DNA of 64,000 nt, taken from Syngnathus acus (lineage: Eukaryota > Chordata > Actinopteri > Syngnathiformes > Syngnathidae). The DNA lies in assembly GCF_901709675.1 (NCBI RefSeq), contig NC_051088.1, forward strand, positions 13,555,693-13,619,692. Direction: 5' to 3'. Position numbers and translations under genes: made by a program. Position 1 is the stretch's first letter. Each line of letters starts with the position of its first letter. Under the pieces are notes generated by a model that did no database searches, was not told the origin of the DNA, and saw nothing but the letters and a program-made list of their open reading frames with translations. Below, one piece after another: positions 25,004 through 36,363 of this stretch.

Positions 25004-25997
25004 CTGGAAGGAATTGAACAGTGTGAGATGCTAATAATTGTAGAGTTTTTATTTTATTTTATTATTTCTTTGGTGCGGAGGCTGAACTGAAAGCATCAGG
25101 TAATAGTTGGCAATAAAGACTCAATGGTGGGGTTAACTGTCAAAAAAAAAAAGAAATCCATACGAGACTAAACAAATGAGGGTGCACATAGTGCGCGCTA
25201 ACACAGCACAGAGCATGCGGCAAAAGTGGTTCAGGGAAGTTGACACTGCATGTGCCTAGAGTCCTAAATGAACAAACTTCATATCTATTAAAGCTATTCC
25301 CAGTGTCTGTAAATTAAATAACATAGCCCTGGGCATTAGAGCCACTGATAGTCACATTTCGGCGTCAAAGCTGGTGGCTGCATAGTGATGAATTAGAGCG
25401 CAGGGCATGGGGGGGGGGTAATAATGTTGGAGCACGCCGTTTTCTACATCACATACTGATAGTAACATCCTTGAAAATAAGCGATGACGAGGGTGTCGAA
25501 AGAACTCGATAGGTATAGTTGATGTCCTGCACCAATACGACCATTTCGAAAATGTGCAGCGATAAGTTGGACAAAGTGGGGGCGATTGCACGCCACGTTA
25601 ACTACTAGAAGAGTTAAACACCAGATAGAGTGTGAACTCAAATAACCATTTCGCCCCGTAAATGCGCCGTGTTGCAGCTATATCCGCTTGATTCCGTACT
25701 TGCACCCTTTCATCGCGACAGATCAGAGCTTCGGGGGTGATCAATTCTAGCATCAATTAATATAGGATCTATTGTAGTTGTCTATTTGCCAAGTAAAAGT
25801 CATTTTGAAGCTGGCTGCAAAGTCATAATGATTGTGAGAAATCCGCGCCATCGCAGACGCGCACAGAGCGGACTGACTCCATCCAAACGCGTGACTTTAT
25901 TCAGTATAAGGGTTGACACTTTGAAACGGCACCTAATATGCCCCTTAAAAAACTGCCACTTAGCAAAAAAAAAAAAAGAATAAAGAATCAATCTCAC
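25004..25997 (-). other. Cadherin intron 1 (994 bp)
   Basis: Bounded by CGG|GTGAGA upstream and CCTTCCAG|GTG downstream on the minus strand, phase 0. CpG is frequent in its 5' part (about 25400-25900), so the CpG-rich promoter region extends into it. No repeat seen. A 1-kb intron 1 before a very long intron 2 resembles the CDH1 layout. Confidence 0.75.
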
Positions 25998-26335
25998 CCG
26001 GAATGTGTCAAGAAGAAGGGCTGCTGTCAGGACCAAAGCCAGGTCAGTCCTCATCGCGGCGGAAGAAGCGAGCGACTGCCACAGCAGCCTGGGCGAGGAA
26101 CCAAAAAAAAGAAAAGGGGAAGCACTAAATCTTCTTCCCAAACTGTATCACGTCTCCTTTTCCTTTCCACTGTGGGGTCAGACTGTGTCGGAAGCTTCCT
26201 TGCTTGTGGGAGTGCAGCAACTCCTTAGTTTGCGCGACTCTTGTGTGCAGGTGAGCGCTTCACTCGGCACCAAAGCGCAGTCAGCGTCAGACACCGAGCT
26301 TCCCTCACAGCCTTCACAGCCCACACACACGCACA
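25430..26335 (-). promoter_or_regulatory. CpG-rich 5' region and leader of the cadherin gene
   Basis: CpG dinucleotides are visibly denser than in most of the window, especially at 25640-25880 and 26040-26300. The minus strand from 26335 to 26055 has no ATG, as expected for a 5' leader. The transcription start is not determined. A CCAAT motif in the right orientation (AGCCAATC, 26579-26572) lies further upstream, but no convincing TATA box is present. The region is bordered on its far side by repeats, so the promoter probably lies within about 26060-26600. Confidence 0.6.
25998..26054 (-). CDS. Classical-type cadherin, coding exon 1 (signal peptide)
   Basis: The minus-strand ATG at 26054-26052 sits in a good initiation context, GCCGCGATGA, with a purine at -3. 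It starts MRTDLALVLTAALLLDTFR, 19 residues with a hydrophobic core typical of a secretory signal peptide, then CGG|GTGAGA, a good donor in phase 0. Human CDH4 exon 1 is also 19 codons and phase 0; CDH1 has 16 and CDH13 15. No ATG occurs on the minus strand for about 280 nt upstream, which supports this start. Exon 2 lies 994 bp downstream and opens in the same phase, so the two join into signal peptide plus prodomain. Alone the peptide would not identify a family; it is assigned through exon 2. Translation then targets the secretory pathway. Confidence 0.8.
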
Positions 26336-26388
26336 CACATACAAACACACACACATATACACTATATACACACGCGCGCGCGCGCACA
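26322..26388. repeat. Compound CA / TA / CG microsatellite in the upstream region
   Basis: CA runs interrupted by ATACAA and TATA pieces, ending in alternating CGCGCGCGCGCG. Alternating CG and CA tracts of this type can adopt Z-DNA. It lies about 270-335 bp upstream of the cadherin ATG. Confidence 0.88.
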
Positions 26389-26641
26389 CCACGCCCCTCC
26401 CTCTTAACACATGCACTTAAAGCAACTCCACCGGCCACGCTACTCTGCATTAGGTTTTTTTTTTGCATCCATCTCACTTTTCATCAGCAGGCCTACACTT
26501 TTGCAAGCTTTTGGTATATGAGACCCCATTCAACAAAGGGAAACGTAATGTGGTTGTGCGCTTGATATATTGATTGGCTGGGGATTTAAAATGCATAATT
26601 CAAGTGAAACTTTGGCACTTTATCTATCTGTCTGTCTATCC
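26389..26641. other. Distal promoter flank
   Basis: Single-copy looking sequence containing the minus-strand CCAAT motif. It ends in a TATC/TGTC-rich tract (26620-26640) that is the tail of the adjacent minus-strand LINE end. Confidence 0.5.
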
Positions 26642-26797
26642 AGTTATTGATTGATTGATTTATTGAATATTTATTGATCCCCAGGGGAGGGGAAATTCAG
26701 GCCCCAGCAGTATCCATACCACAGAGTGGGTATACAAAAGACACACAGATGACATAAGCGCAACTCAACAGGCTCTCATAAGGCTGCCACACAACGA
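26642..26797 (-). mobile_element. LINE 3' tail, minus-strand copy
   Basis: Read on the minus strand: CGTTGTGTGGCAGCCTTATG, a long shared body, GGGGATCAATAAATATTC, then ATCA and TATC-type tail repeats. A GGGGATCAATAAA-type end followed by short tandem repeats is typical of fish LINE 3' ends. It is the mirror image of 27299-27445 with one mismatch over about 130 bp. The LINE clade is not determined. Confidence 0.78.
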
Positions 26798-27298
26798 TGC
26801 CTTGTCCCAGGAAGAAAAGAAATATATATATCTGATCCGAAGCGATACCGGTCATCATCGGTCGAGACCGGCGTAACTCTACGACGGCTTCCTGCTTATC
26901 CGGCCAGTGATGACTGGGTCCCTCGCCTTGGCCTTGCGGCCGCAACCCCTGTGGGGAGTCCGCTCCCTCATGCTCGTCGGAACCAATGACCTTTGCCATG
27001 CTAGCCCCATGGTGACCATCTGCACGTGCCCCGACTGGGTGCCCAGGACGCTGCTCACACGTTTGGCTGCTTTGTGATGTTTTCACCGATTCACGACCGC
27101 GGTCCATCGGGCGCCGTTGAACTGGACTGCCCTTACACCTGTCTATGGACCCCGTGGAGGCTATTTTGTGTGTTTTGGGGTGTTCTCTTGTATTGAGGGG
27201 TGCTGGATGGCCGCTGTTACTTTTTTTCCTTTGTCTTTTAGCTTTGATTTGCTTTGATGGCTTTTATCTTGAGCATTTTCTGACTTTCTTTGTGGCGC
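26798..27298. other. Spacer between inverted LINE tails
   Basis: Holds a GC-rich part (26850-27120), open on the minus strand, and a T-rich part (27170-27290). These may be different amounts of LINE 3' sequence belonging to the minus and plus copies respectively. No reverse-transcriptase motif is visible in either direction. Confidence 0.45.
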
Positions 27299-27750
<452 letters not shown>

Positions 27751-27990
27751 TTTAAAAACGTCCACCTGTATAGTTTTGCAGCATTCCGTCTGTTTATTGT
27801 TTTTACGCCACCCACTTGTTTTTCTCTGTATTGTAAGCGTGTTTTTTTTACCTTGCTTGTTTTTCAAAGTTGAGTACAATCCAAAAATCACATTTTTGCT
27901 TAGACTAAAATGGTATAAAAGGATGTTCATTTTATGATGGTGTTAACACATAAGGTCAGGTAAGCATAAGTAATAAGACAGTGTCTATAT
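27751..27990. other. Unmarked stretch
   Basis: No exon or repeat recognised. Confidence 0.45.
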
Positions 27991-28083
27991 CAGCTGTCCT
28001 CAACCACCAGAGTATGGACTGGTACCCAGCCACAGTCCATTTGTTGCGCAAGACTGAACAACAAATAATTTATTGATCATCAG
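27991..28083 (+). mobile_element. hAT-end fragment (CAGCTGTCCTCAACCACC)
   Basis: CAGCTGTCCTCAACCACCAG, then ATGGACTGGTACC, then AACAAATAATTTATTGATC. This order matches the end of the fish hAT elements that start CAG(C/G)GGTTCTCAACC. Only one end is present and no transposase is recognisable. Confidence 0.6.
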
Positions 28084-28435
28084 TTTAAAAGAAGACATTT
28101 TGTTTAAAATTCAGGTGCATCCACCCCTGCCTCTGTCAAAATGCTCACCCCTGACAAAAAAAGTGAAAGTCTACGAGCTTGGAAAAATTTTCCCCCAAAA
28201 AAGTTTGGAGCTGCCTTGGAAAGTTAAACAAGTAAAATAATGAGATAGAGGAAAGGACAAAAATGCTGTATTTAATAGACAACACTGTCAGTCTTTCACA
28301 AGACACAGGTTTATTGCTAGTTGATTCGTACACACCAAAGCCTCTCTGCGTGATATGTCGTAACAGACTGGGAAATGAGGCAATGAAGCCATTAAAACTG
28401 CGTCGGCTCATGGAGCCCAAGCACCTGGCATTATA

Positions 28436-28560
28436 ATCAGAATTAGAATCAGAATCAGCTATACTAGCCAAGTATGTAAAAAAAGCATACAAGGAATTTG
28501 TCTTACAGTATTACAACAATAAGCAAACTATAACCAACAGAACAATCAAAATACAGGCGT
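28436..28560 (-). mobile_element. LINE 3' tail with ATTCTG repeats
   Basis: On the minus strand: TGTAATACTGTAAGACAAAT, TCCTTGTATGC, ACATACTTGGC, then GCTGATTCTGATTCTAATTC. This is a widespread teleost LINE 3' end with an ATTCTG microsatellite tail, of a different family from the TATC-tailed pair at 26642-27445. Confidence 0.7.
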
Positions 28561-31459
28561 GCATGTGTAAGTGTGTTTTTCAATCATTACCTTTTGCACT
28601 CCCACTGCACCTTTGGTCCAATTCCCAAACCTTCATTTGGCAGGCAGTTTGTCTGAATACTTCCTTGAGTCTTTCAGGCCTTTTGGGAAATCTGTCCATG
28701 CAAGAAAAACGAGCCCGTCAGTAGGTACACGATTGATAAAACCATCCCGTCGCCATTAATTATGACAGGAGTAAATGGAGGAAATTAGGTGGGCTTGGTG
28801 TAGAGTAACAAAGTCTCTGCAAGGAGGAGGACAAGATGGATGGGTCAACAAATCATTATAATTTATGGCCCCATTTATATCTGATATTAACATGTGCTCT
28901 CATTCTGGATACATTAATTGGTTAATGACATCTACTCCATGGCTCTTTGCACTTTACTGCTAATAAAATGACTTATGAGATGTACTTAATGAGTGCTCAT
29001 GTGACTGCAGGGTATCAGTATTTTAGTGAGCTAGATGAGGCTGGTGCATTGAGCAACAAACTCAGTACGTCCCAAGTAAAGAGCTGTGATGAATAGGTGG
29101 CGTTTGTCACAATACGTGCATCGGTTACAAACTGTTGAGTTTGTTTAGGTTTACCCGAATAGTACTTATTTGTAAACACAATTCAGTTCCCCAATCGCAA
29201 CTATTTATTAGATGTGTAGCGTGAGTGTGCGTTCTCTCCAGATATTTATTAAATTGCCTGCTATTTTCTTTTCAAAGTTGGATACGCTCCACTTTAATGC
29301 TGTTCCAGACAGACTTCTGTGAAAAGTGTACTCAATCACCCAAACACTTTTTTCGATATTCCAATTAATCTTCGGATAGCAGAGCAACTAGTATAGCTTC
29401 GGTTAATGAATCCTCTTCTCTTTGTGACAAAAATAGAAGTGTAGGTAATTCGCCACCATGGAGACGATGACTATTTAACTATGTGTGACTGTACACCAAG
29501 TCTTTACCGTTCGTTTATTGGAAAAAGTCTGTAATTCTTGCTTTTAGCAATCAATGTGTTTTGATTAGGAGCAAACTGCACATTTTAACTCGCAAACTCT
29601 GACGTAAAAGCACATATTTCAAGCCTTGACTCTAGACATGATGTCCAAAACTTGATCGCAATGTCCAGCAAAAAACCCAAAGTTGTTTCTAATGGGGAGA
29701 CAAATCCCAAAAGACAGAGAGGAGAGTATTCCAACTGCCTGTCTGTTCAATCCTTGTGAAGTTTAACGAGCAGTATCTTGAAACTGGTTGGCAGTTGGCT
29801 TGTGTATCAAACGCCGTGTCACTGACATCTTCACTGTGCCAAATAGCAGATGAACATCAATATGGCATCATTCGAAACGTACATATTTCCCCCTTTATGA
29901 GTCAGTTCTTGTTTTCTCACTGTAGACCCCCACCAGAGCTGTCAAGCACACTTTAATTTCCTTACGTTTAAAGTCGAGATCAAAGCGGATTAATTTATGG
30001 CTAATGCCAGGTGAGGCGTTTGGAAATTTTAACTTGAAGGCATTACATTGACGGTGTCACATAAAGTTCCAATGCTCCAATACAATGCTAATGAAAAGGG
30101 GGAAAATAATGGGTAAATTGAATCATCCTGCACAATATCTACCACATAAACTCAAACTCAATGTGGCAAGCCAAAAAGTTGCAACAACATGGGTGGGCAG
30201 GCGTTTAAGAGACCCAACTATTTGTATACAAGCAATTAAAAAATGTGATATTGATGACGCGTCACCTTTAAGGTTAGTTTCAGTATTTCCGACATCTTAC
30301 ATTTCTAATATTCCATTCATTATGGATCGCTTACACCGCCATTTGGACTCAATTTGACAGTGATAAAAAGTAAAAATATATCGCTCATTTACATCAATGA
30401 TTCATATATCATCTAAGTAAAAAAGACAGCGCATAAACTCCCGAGCATCCTATTTGAAAGTCAAATTACGCCACAAAAAAATAAGAAGGGAGTTCAGTCA
30501 TCAAATTCTGTCAGCAGAGCTTGTCAGGGCGGCAAGCAATCGGAACGCCTGCTATCTCCTAAACAGCATCTATCTGCCAGACTTGCCACTGTACCGTGCC
30601 GGGAGTTGTTCATTATGTCATCTTATATTACGCCATTCAAAATAGCCAAATAAACTCCAGCCCAGGGAGAAGTAAATAGGCAGGCAGCTTCCGTCTAATA
30701 GCAGTAAACAAGAGTCTGGGAGACAGGTTGGCTCGAAGTCAGAAGTAAGCATATTCTGAGGGGGCCTTGTCATCTTGCTTTTGGGATAATGATCCTTCCA
30801 TTAGCCATCAAGATGCCAGCCATGTCCCATACACCAAAATTGTTAAGATGGGCTACCTCTTCCACAGCGATTTGGTGCTCGAAGTGAGGAAAATTCCACT
30901 CATTCCTGCCTCCACCCATTAAAGAATTGTATAGGTCATGATTTTGAAAACGTTATTTTTTTCCACAATGAGTGCATGATCTTTCCTGTTTATGCAGTTC
31001 ACTGGGCTTTCCTTGTCTTGGTCCCAGCATCCTGTTCCATAGGTCATTTTTGACCCAAGAGACAAGGCGCTCACAGCGTGATGATAGATTAAAGATTTGC
31101 TGAGAGTTTTTTTAACAATGGCTAAGGGAAATTCAGACGTTAGAGCAATGTAGAATACCATTGTTCTCATCTTTGGATGGAGACACCGTTGAAAGAAATA
31201 CAACGGGTGAACTGCAACAGACTGGTGGATGGGAATAGTCAGACATCCTAAAAACAGCTGCATCCATTCAGCCAAACAATGAGCGTCAGTTGCTGCTTGA
31301 ATAAGCATTCAAATAGGTAGGAGGAGGTAGCATGATCACCATTTCAGACATGATTCACTCAAATCCTGTTCATCTGAAAAGAATTGTTGCAAGAATGAGT
31401 GAAGCATGCAAAATGGTATTCACATTCATCGTCATGGTGACCCCATTTCACGTTCAGGT
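28561..31459. other. Unmarked 5' flank with enhancer-like segments
   Basis: No exon or mobile element recognised. Segments at about 28740-29060 and 30420-30660 have balanced composition without repeats and contain TTAATTGGTTAATGA, CTAATAAAATGACTTATGAG and GCTTGTCAGGGCGGCAAGC. They are candidates for conserved non-coding elements, on appearance only. Confidence 0.4.
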
Positions 31460-31821
31460 GCGCTTGTCACGGGCAGGAATGGAGCAAGGCGAGGAGAGGG
31501 TGAGGGGAACAAACAAGCAGGAACATGTAGGAACAAACAGGGAGGCAAACTAATACGACGGACTAACAGAACGACAATGGGACTGACTGACCGACAGAAA
31601 CAGAACTGACAGAGGCAGAGTAACAGGAGGAACCGACACACTAACAGAACAATCTGACCGGGGAGTGACACGCAGACAGGACTTATATACAAGACGGGTA
31701 ACGAGAGGTAGGTCACGGCGATTACAGGTAGACACAGGAGGGGAGGGGCGAGTGCACAGAACGGAAACCATGATAAAACTGGCACACGAGGAAACGACCG
31801 GAGACGAGACGTGACAGCGCT
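31460..31821 (-). mobile_element. Solo LTR with 5-bp target duplication
   Basis: The element (31465-31816, 352 bp) begins TGTCACG and ends CGTGACA, the TG...CA ends of long terminal repeats. It is flanked by the identical 5-mer GCGCT (31460-31464 and 31817-31821). On the minus strand a TATA box in GTATATAAGTCC lies at 31682-31692, so transcription would run right to left. No second LTR, primer-binding site or internal coding region is nearby, so this is a solo LTR left by recombination between two LTRs. Family not determined; a Ty3/Gypsy-type retrotransposon is likely in fish. The 140-codon Leu/Pro/Val-rich minus-strand frame across it is not a gene. Confidence 0.85.
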
Positions 31822-33772
31822 ATGGTATTGGCGAACCAGCTGTGGTAAATGCAATGATGTGTGAGAACCTGGCGACGGATGGACAAATATCTGACGAGTA
31901 CGGAAGGAGAGGTGTTAAAATTATTCCTTGGCAGGATGAATTTTTAGCAGCTATGGGAGGCACTCGGCCGAGATGCCCCGAAGGCTGATAGGATGCTTTG
32001 ATCAGAGATGGAGGGATACGGCTGTTAAAGATCCTCAGCTGTATGTTTCCCTTTCCATTTTCTTTATACGACTCTTTTCCCTGCTTTTCTTACTTCATTT
32101 CGCCTCCGCCAATCGTGAATCTTCTGCAAACTCTGGTCTGTGTGCAAGTTTAACAAAATTGCCAAAGAGATAGTATTTTTCACCAATCGTATCCAGACAA
32201 GGTAAATATATTTGTACACAAATAATAGGATAATAATAATAATAAATGAATAAATAAACAATGGGCTTTTAAATAGCAATTTGGCTCTTAGGTTCTCTTA
32301 TTGTCTTTTCGAACTTCTGGAGCTTCCCTGACACAGAGCAACAGTAGTGAGTAAATTATTCCATTCACTTGTTTGAGCGTTTGCTCAATACACGTAAATA
32401 GCATCTTGGCGCTTGAAATAGATTAGTTTAAGGCCATACTAAATTATTAAACTATTCCCAGTGATGGAGTCCCCGTTCCCCTTTAAGTAAAGCAGACCTG
32501 TGGGGGTTCATACTTTGCCTCTGGTCATCAGACAAGTTCAGTAGGTAAATTGCCTTTGCCTGGAATGCTGCCACCGAATTCCAAATGAGGAAATGTAGAT
32601 CTACCACGTGACCCGTTTTTCTTCCTGTGAACCAAGCGGTTCACCCGCTTTTCCAGACTAGATATGACCAAGTGGGCATAAAGACAGAGCGCCTGCCTGA
32701 GCCGCATGTAGCTTGGAGATGAAACAGTAACAGCACGTTGTAATGTATTAGAGAGTTTTCCTTCCATGAATCCTGATAGCATGTTATCTCAGCTCCTGTT
32801 CTTATTTTGTGTTTACTATGCATTGAGCTCTTCAGAAGTCTTACATGAGGTTTGAATACCTTTTCAGAAGGGGCGGGGCCTCTTTCTATTTCTCCTATTT
32901 TGCTACTATGGGTCGTTTAAGAGTCTTCTACACCCAATACACTCAATATAAATTTAAATTTCTTAGGTCACAGCGTATTGATGAATGGTCCTTGAATAGT
33001 AATTCAGACCAATTCAAGAGCCTGCCCTTTGAGGGATGTGTAACTGCATACTTACGCTGAATTGGTCGAGCCGAAATAATTGCTTGTAGCCATTTTTTTT
33101 TTTTCATTTTTGTGGCGCCTACAGTGGGTGTTCTATATGAAAAGAGAATGACTCTCTAAGCAAACAGTAATACAAGTGTCATGCTTTAGACAAGCATTTG
33201 GATGCTTTGGTTTTTTTCGCACCAAAGGCTTGGAATAGCAACAAGTGCTTCATTTGCACTTCTTTTCAGATTGTGCTTGGAATGTTTTTGAGAAAGAACT
33301 ATTCTTAATGAGATGTGAGGCATCCTTGACCGTAGCTACCGCATCAAAACAAAACAAGAAATGATGAGAGTCGAGGATGTAAGGAGCTAAAACAAAACAA
33401 AACAAACGTTTTCAGTGAAACAGCTCACTTTTGTTTACGAGAGGCAGGTCAAATGGAAATTGAGGCACAAATTGAGTGTGGTCGCTTTTCCATTGCACAT
33501 TTTCTGGCCGTGCCGTTACAAAGGAAGTACGGTTTCAGAATCTTCTCTGAGGTACTATTGAAAGACTGAGCATGTTCATATATTCCGAGCACAAAAAAAT
33601 TACTCCTATATTTAATCTCGGTGAGTTATTAGTAATTCAAAAGCGATTTGACAGATGTAACAGCACAAAATGAATTCAATTATACTTCATTTCATGTCAT
33701 TTTCAGATTCAAAGCAATTATTGTAGGTATAGGTGAGGCGCACCTTTCTTTTCTCAAGTGCAACACACAATC
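31822..33772. other. Unmarked stretch
   Basis: No exon, RNA gene or repeat family recognised. Confidence 0.45.
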
Positions 33773-34115
33773 TTTTAAGGCACACGTGTCAAACTCAAGG
33801 CCCGGGGGCCAGATACGGCCCGCCACATCATTTTATGTGGCCCGCGAAGACAGATTGTGCATCAAATTAGTGTCATTACTAGAATTGCAAATTGTCTTTC
33901 TTTTTAATAATATCTTTTTTTTTAAATATTTGACCAATTTTTACTCGTCTGATTTGAAAACGAGTTATTTGTCAGTTTGTTTTGTAGCTTTGACTGTATA
34001 TAATATGAGGTGCTCATACATTTATTTGGGTTGACAGTCATAATGGCCCTCCAAAAGAAGCTATGACTACAATGCGGCCCGTGAAAAAAATGAGTTTGAC
34101 ACCCCTGTTATAAGG
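33773..34115. mobile_element. hAT miniature element, copy C (inverted), with target duplication
   Basis: The element spans 33781-34107 and is the reverse orientation of copies A and B. It starts CACACGTGTCAAACTCAAGG and ends TGAGTTTGACACCCCTG. The flanking 8-mers TTTTAAGG (33773-33780) and TTATAAGG (34108-34115) differ at one base, as expected of an older duplication. The open frame overlapping it (33648-34034, plus strand) is not a gene. Confidence 0.9.
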
Positions 34116-35221
34116 GAACGTTAAAAGAAACTCTCAACCTTTAAAAGCCTGTCAATCCAAATTGCTCCATTTTGTCCGTCTAAGTGGACATAATAAAAAT
34201 CTGTCTTTAAGCATAAAAATGACAACCTCAACATTTTTCTTGCTCTGATAAAGCATTGCGAGCAATCATTCAAGTACTTATTACCAATGATCAAGTTTCC
34301 ATTAGGATCGCTTGGTGTTTTGCCGTTTCACCATACGTCTCGGTTTTTTTGTATCTCGGAGGAGTTTGAAATTCTGATGTTGAATTTTATTACCATTTTG
34401 GTTCCACTTCTGTATTATCATGAAAAAATGTAATTTCCTTGTTCCCCCTAATCTCCTATAGTGACATCAGTGGATGGGAATATTATGCCAACAATGCAGC
34501 TCTCAGATCAAGAGATTAATTATAATTTATAAATTTAATTATATATCAGGATCAGGTCATTTCAGATTTTCCTGTAGTCTTTATTTGTTTTTGACTTGCC
34601 AGCTCTACTTGTTAGCGAGCCTTCAGCAATCAAGATGCATTTACAGACCTTAAATGTTCTTGATTAAATTAAACATCAGGCAATCATGAAGAAAGGGATT
34701 TAGAGGCTATAATGGGTGATAACGTATTCCCCTATCTAGTCATCATCTAATTTAGGACATGGAGAAGTGAATGATGATCTTGTAGATTTGCAGTAAGGAA
34801 AAAACACATCTGCTTTTACATCTCTACTTGAGCTTTGATTTATGGCAAAATCATACAATGACCACGCCGTCGAAAATGCATTTTATTGATAGATGGGGAT
34901 ATTGTTAAAAGATTCAACAATTTTCTCAGAAGAAATTGCAAATTTAAATGCCGTGGTGTTACTCGGTTCGAATTCTTTCTTTCTCTAACCTTCGAGTAGA
35001 AATGTAATTGTCTGGTATTGAGATGAAATTCTGCCTGCACCCTTGGTGCCCGCTGTGCTCTGTAATAACAGTAAATATAAGAAATTGTTTACACATTGTA
35101 TTCCCATGAATAATACATTCGATTGGGCAATTTTAGACCACTGACAGGGATGCTACAATTTGTATATGCTCGCAGTTGCACTACCAACCACCTCCAAGTT
35201 GTCTTAGGCCATATTACCCAA
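34116..35221. other. Unmarked AT-rich stretch
   Basis: It contains a self-complementary AT-rich tract near 34515-34545. No exon recognised. Confidence 0.4.
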
Positions 35222-35330
35222 CTTAACTTTATTGATAGAGCACTTTAAAAACAACTGCAGCTGAAACAAAACACTGCGCATAAAGACTTAACATTAAAAA
35301 GTAATGAAAATAATCCAAAGAATAATCAAC
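35222..35330. repeat. Dispersed repeat with TTTATTGATAGAGCACTTTA motif
   Basis: The ACTTTATTGATAGAGCACTT, CAACTGCAGCTGAAACAAA and CATAAAGACTTAAC words occur in the same order in many teleost sequences. A shorter, more mutated copy lies at 49722-49790. Class not assigned. Confidence 0.55.
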
Positions 35331-35376
35331 AATAAACAGAGAGAAAGGAACATGACTGAAGTCTTTGTCTTGGTCA

Positions 35377-35412
35377 GTGTGTGTGTGCGTGCGTGCGTGC
35401 GTGCGTGCGTGC
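35377..35412. repeat. Compound (GT)n(GCGT)n microsatellite
   Basis: GT units followed by GCGT units. The same GT-to-GCGT arrangement occurs on a larger scale at 50009-50182. Confidence 0.92.
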
Positions 35413-35919
35413 ATGCGCCTTTTTCCAACCCGTCAAGTTGATGACATTTTTTGCTCTCGTTTTGTCGGCAGGCTTCCAAAAACAAGCCAATTGGATGAAA
35501 AAGGGCTTTCACGCATGGAGATTAAAGATGAACCATATAAGTAAGTAAATTTTATATACTTTTTTAATAACACAGATGGACTCCCCAAATAGAAATATTA
35601 GGTAGGAAATAAGCAATGTTCTGGAGCACCAGGATATGATTTCATTACAAGGGTATATCAAGAGCATATGTTAACATGTGCATTCAATGTGGCACTATTA
35701 ACTCCTAGTGTTAGTCCTAATGTGCTCTTTGGATATAACATGAGCCATTGTGCGAATATTTGGATTCAATTGTTTTGTATGGTTGCATATTGTAGTAGCA
35801 GCAGAGCAATGAATGACATCCAGGATGTTACTGTCAGGTTTGCACAGGCACTGCTGACACAATATACACCGCCGCCAAAGATTAATTATATTTAAGATTT
35901 TGTTTTCTCCCCTTTTCCC
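35413..35919. other. Unmarked stretch
   Basis: No exon or repeat recognised. Confidence 0.45.
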
Positions 35920-36300
35920 TACCGTATTTTCCACACTATAAGGCGCACCTAAAAACCTCCAATTTTCTCAAAAGCCGACAGTGCGCTTCCGGTGCGCCTT
36001 ATATATGGACCAATATGGATTCGTGGATGAGGACTAATTTATTAAAGTAAGCTTCACGTGTTTATTTTGTGTGTTGTGTGATATTAACGTTTGAGCAACG
36101 TTGAGTTATTGATATATTGTTTTCACTATTTCGAGTGTTACTATATTGTGATTGCATTAACGTTTGAGCAACGTTGAGTTATTTATTCTATGCGCCTTAT
36201 AATCCGGTGCACTTTATATATGGACAAAGTTTTAAAATGGGCCATTTATTGAAGGTGCGCCTTATAATCCGGTGCACCTTACAGTGCAGAAAATACAGTA
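35920..36300. mobile_element. TA-flanked TIR element, copy 2, with internal duplication
   Basis: It starts TACCGTATTTTCCACACTAT and ends GTGCAGAAAATACAGTA. The outer parts match the 172-bp copy at 19-190. The extra middle contains a 28-bp word (from ATTAACGTTTGAGCAACG) at 36083 and again at 36156, a 73-bp period with two copies. It is followed at once by a TA microsatellite. No coding capacity. Confidence 0.82.
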
Positions 36301-36312
36301 TATATGTGTATG

Positions 36313-36316
<4 letters not shown>

Positions 36317-36355
<39 letters not shown>
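36317..36355. repeat. (TA)n microsatellite
   Basis: Alternating TA abutting the element at 35920-36300, which inserts at TA. Confidence 0.92.

Positions 36356-36363
<8 letters not shown>

Noticed and set aside
25998-26054. Signal peptide ending ...DTFR considered as neuropilin-1 exon 1
   Set aside because: I recall the neuropilin-1 first exon ending in a different phase, and the next exon on the same strand is clearly a cadherin prodomain.
26005-26565. 186-codon plus-strand open frame, the longest in the window
   Set aside because: It runs antisense through the cadherin signal exon and its leader and is largely made of the CA microsatellite (Thr-His runs). No domain.
31432-31854. 140-codon Leu/Pro/Val-rich minus-strand frame resembling a membrane protein
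   Set aside because: It coincides with a solo LTR flanked by a 5-bp duplication; the bias comes from GACNGA-like repeats.
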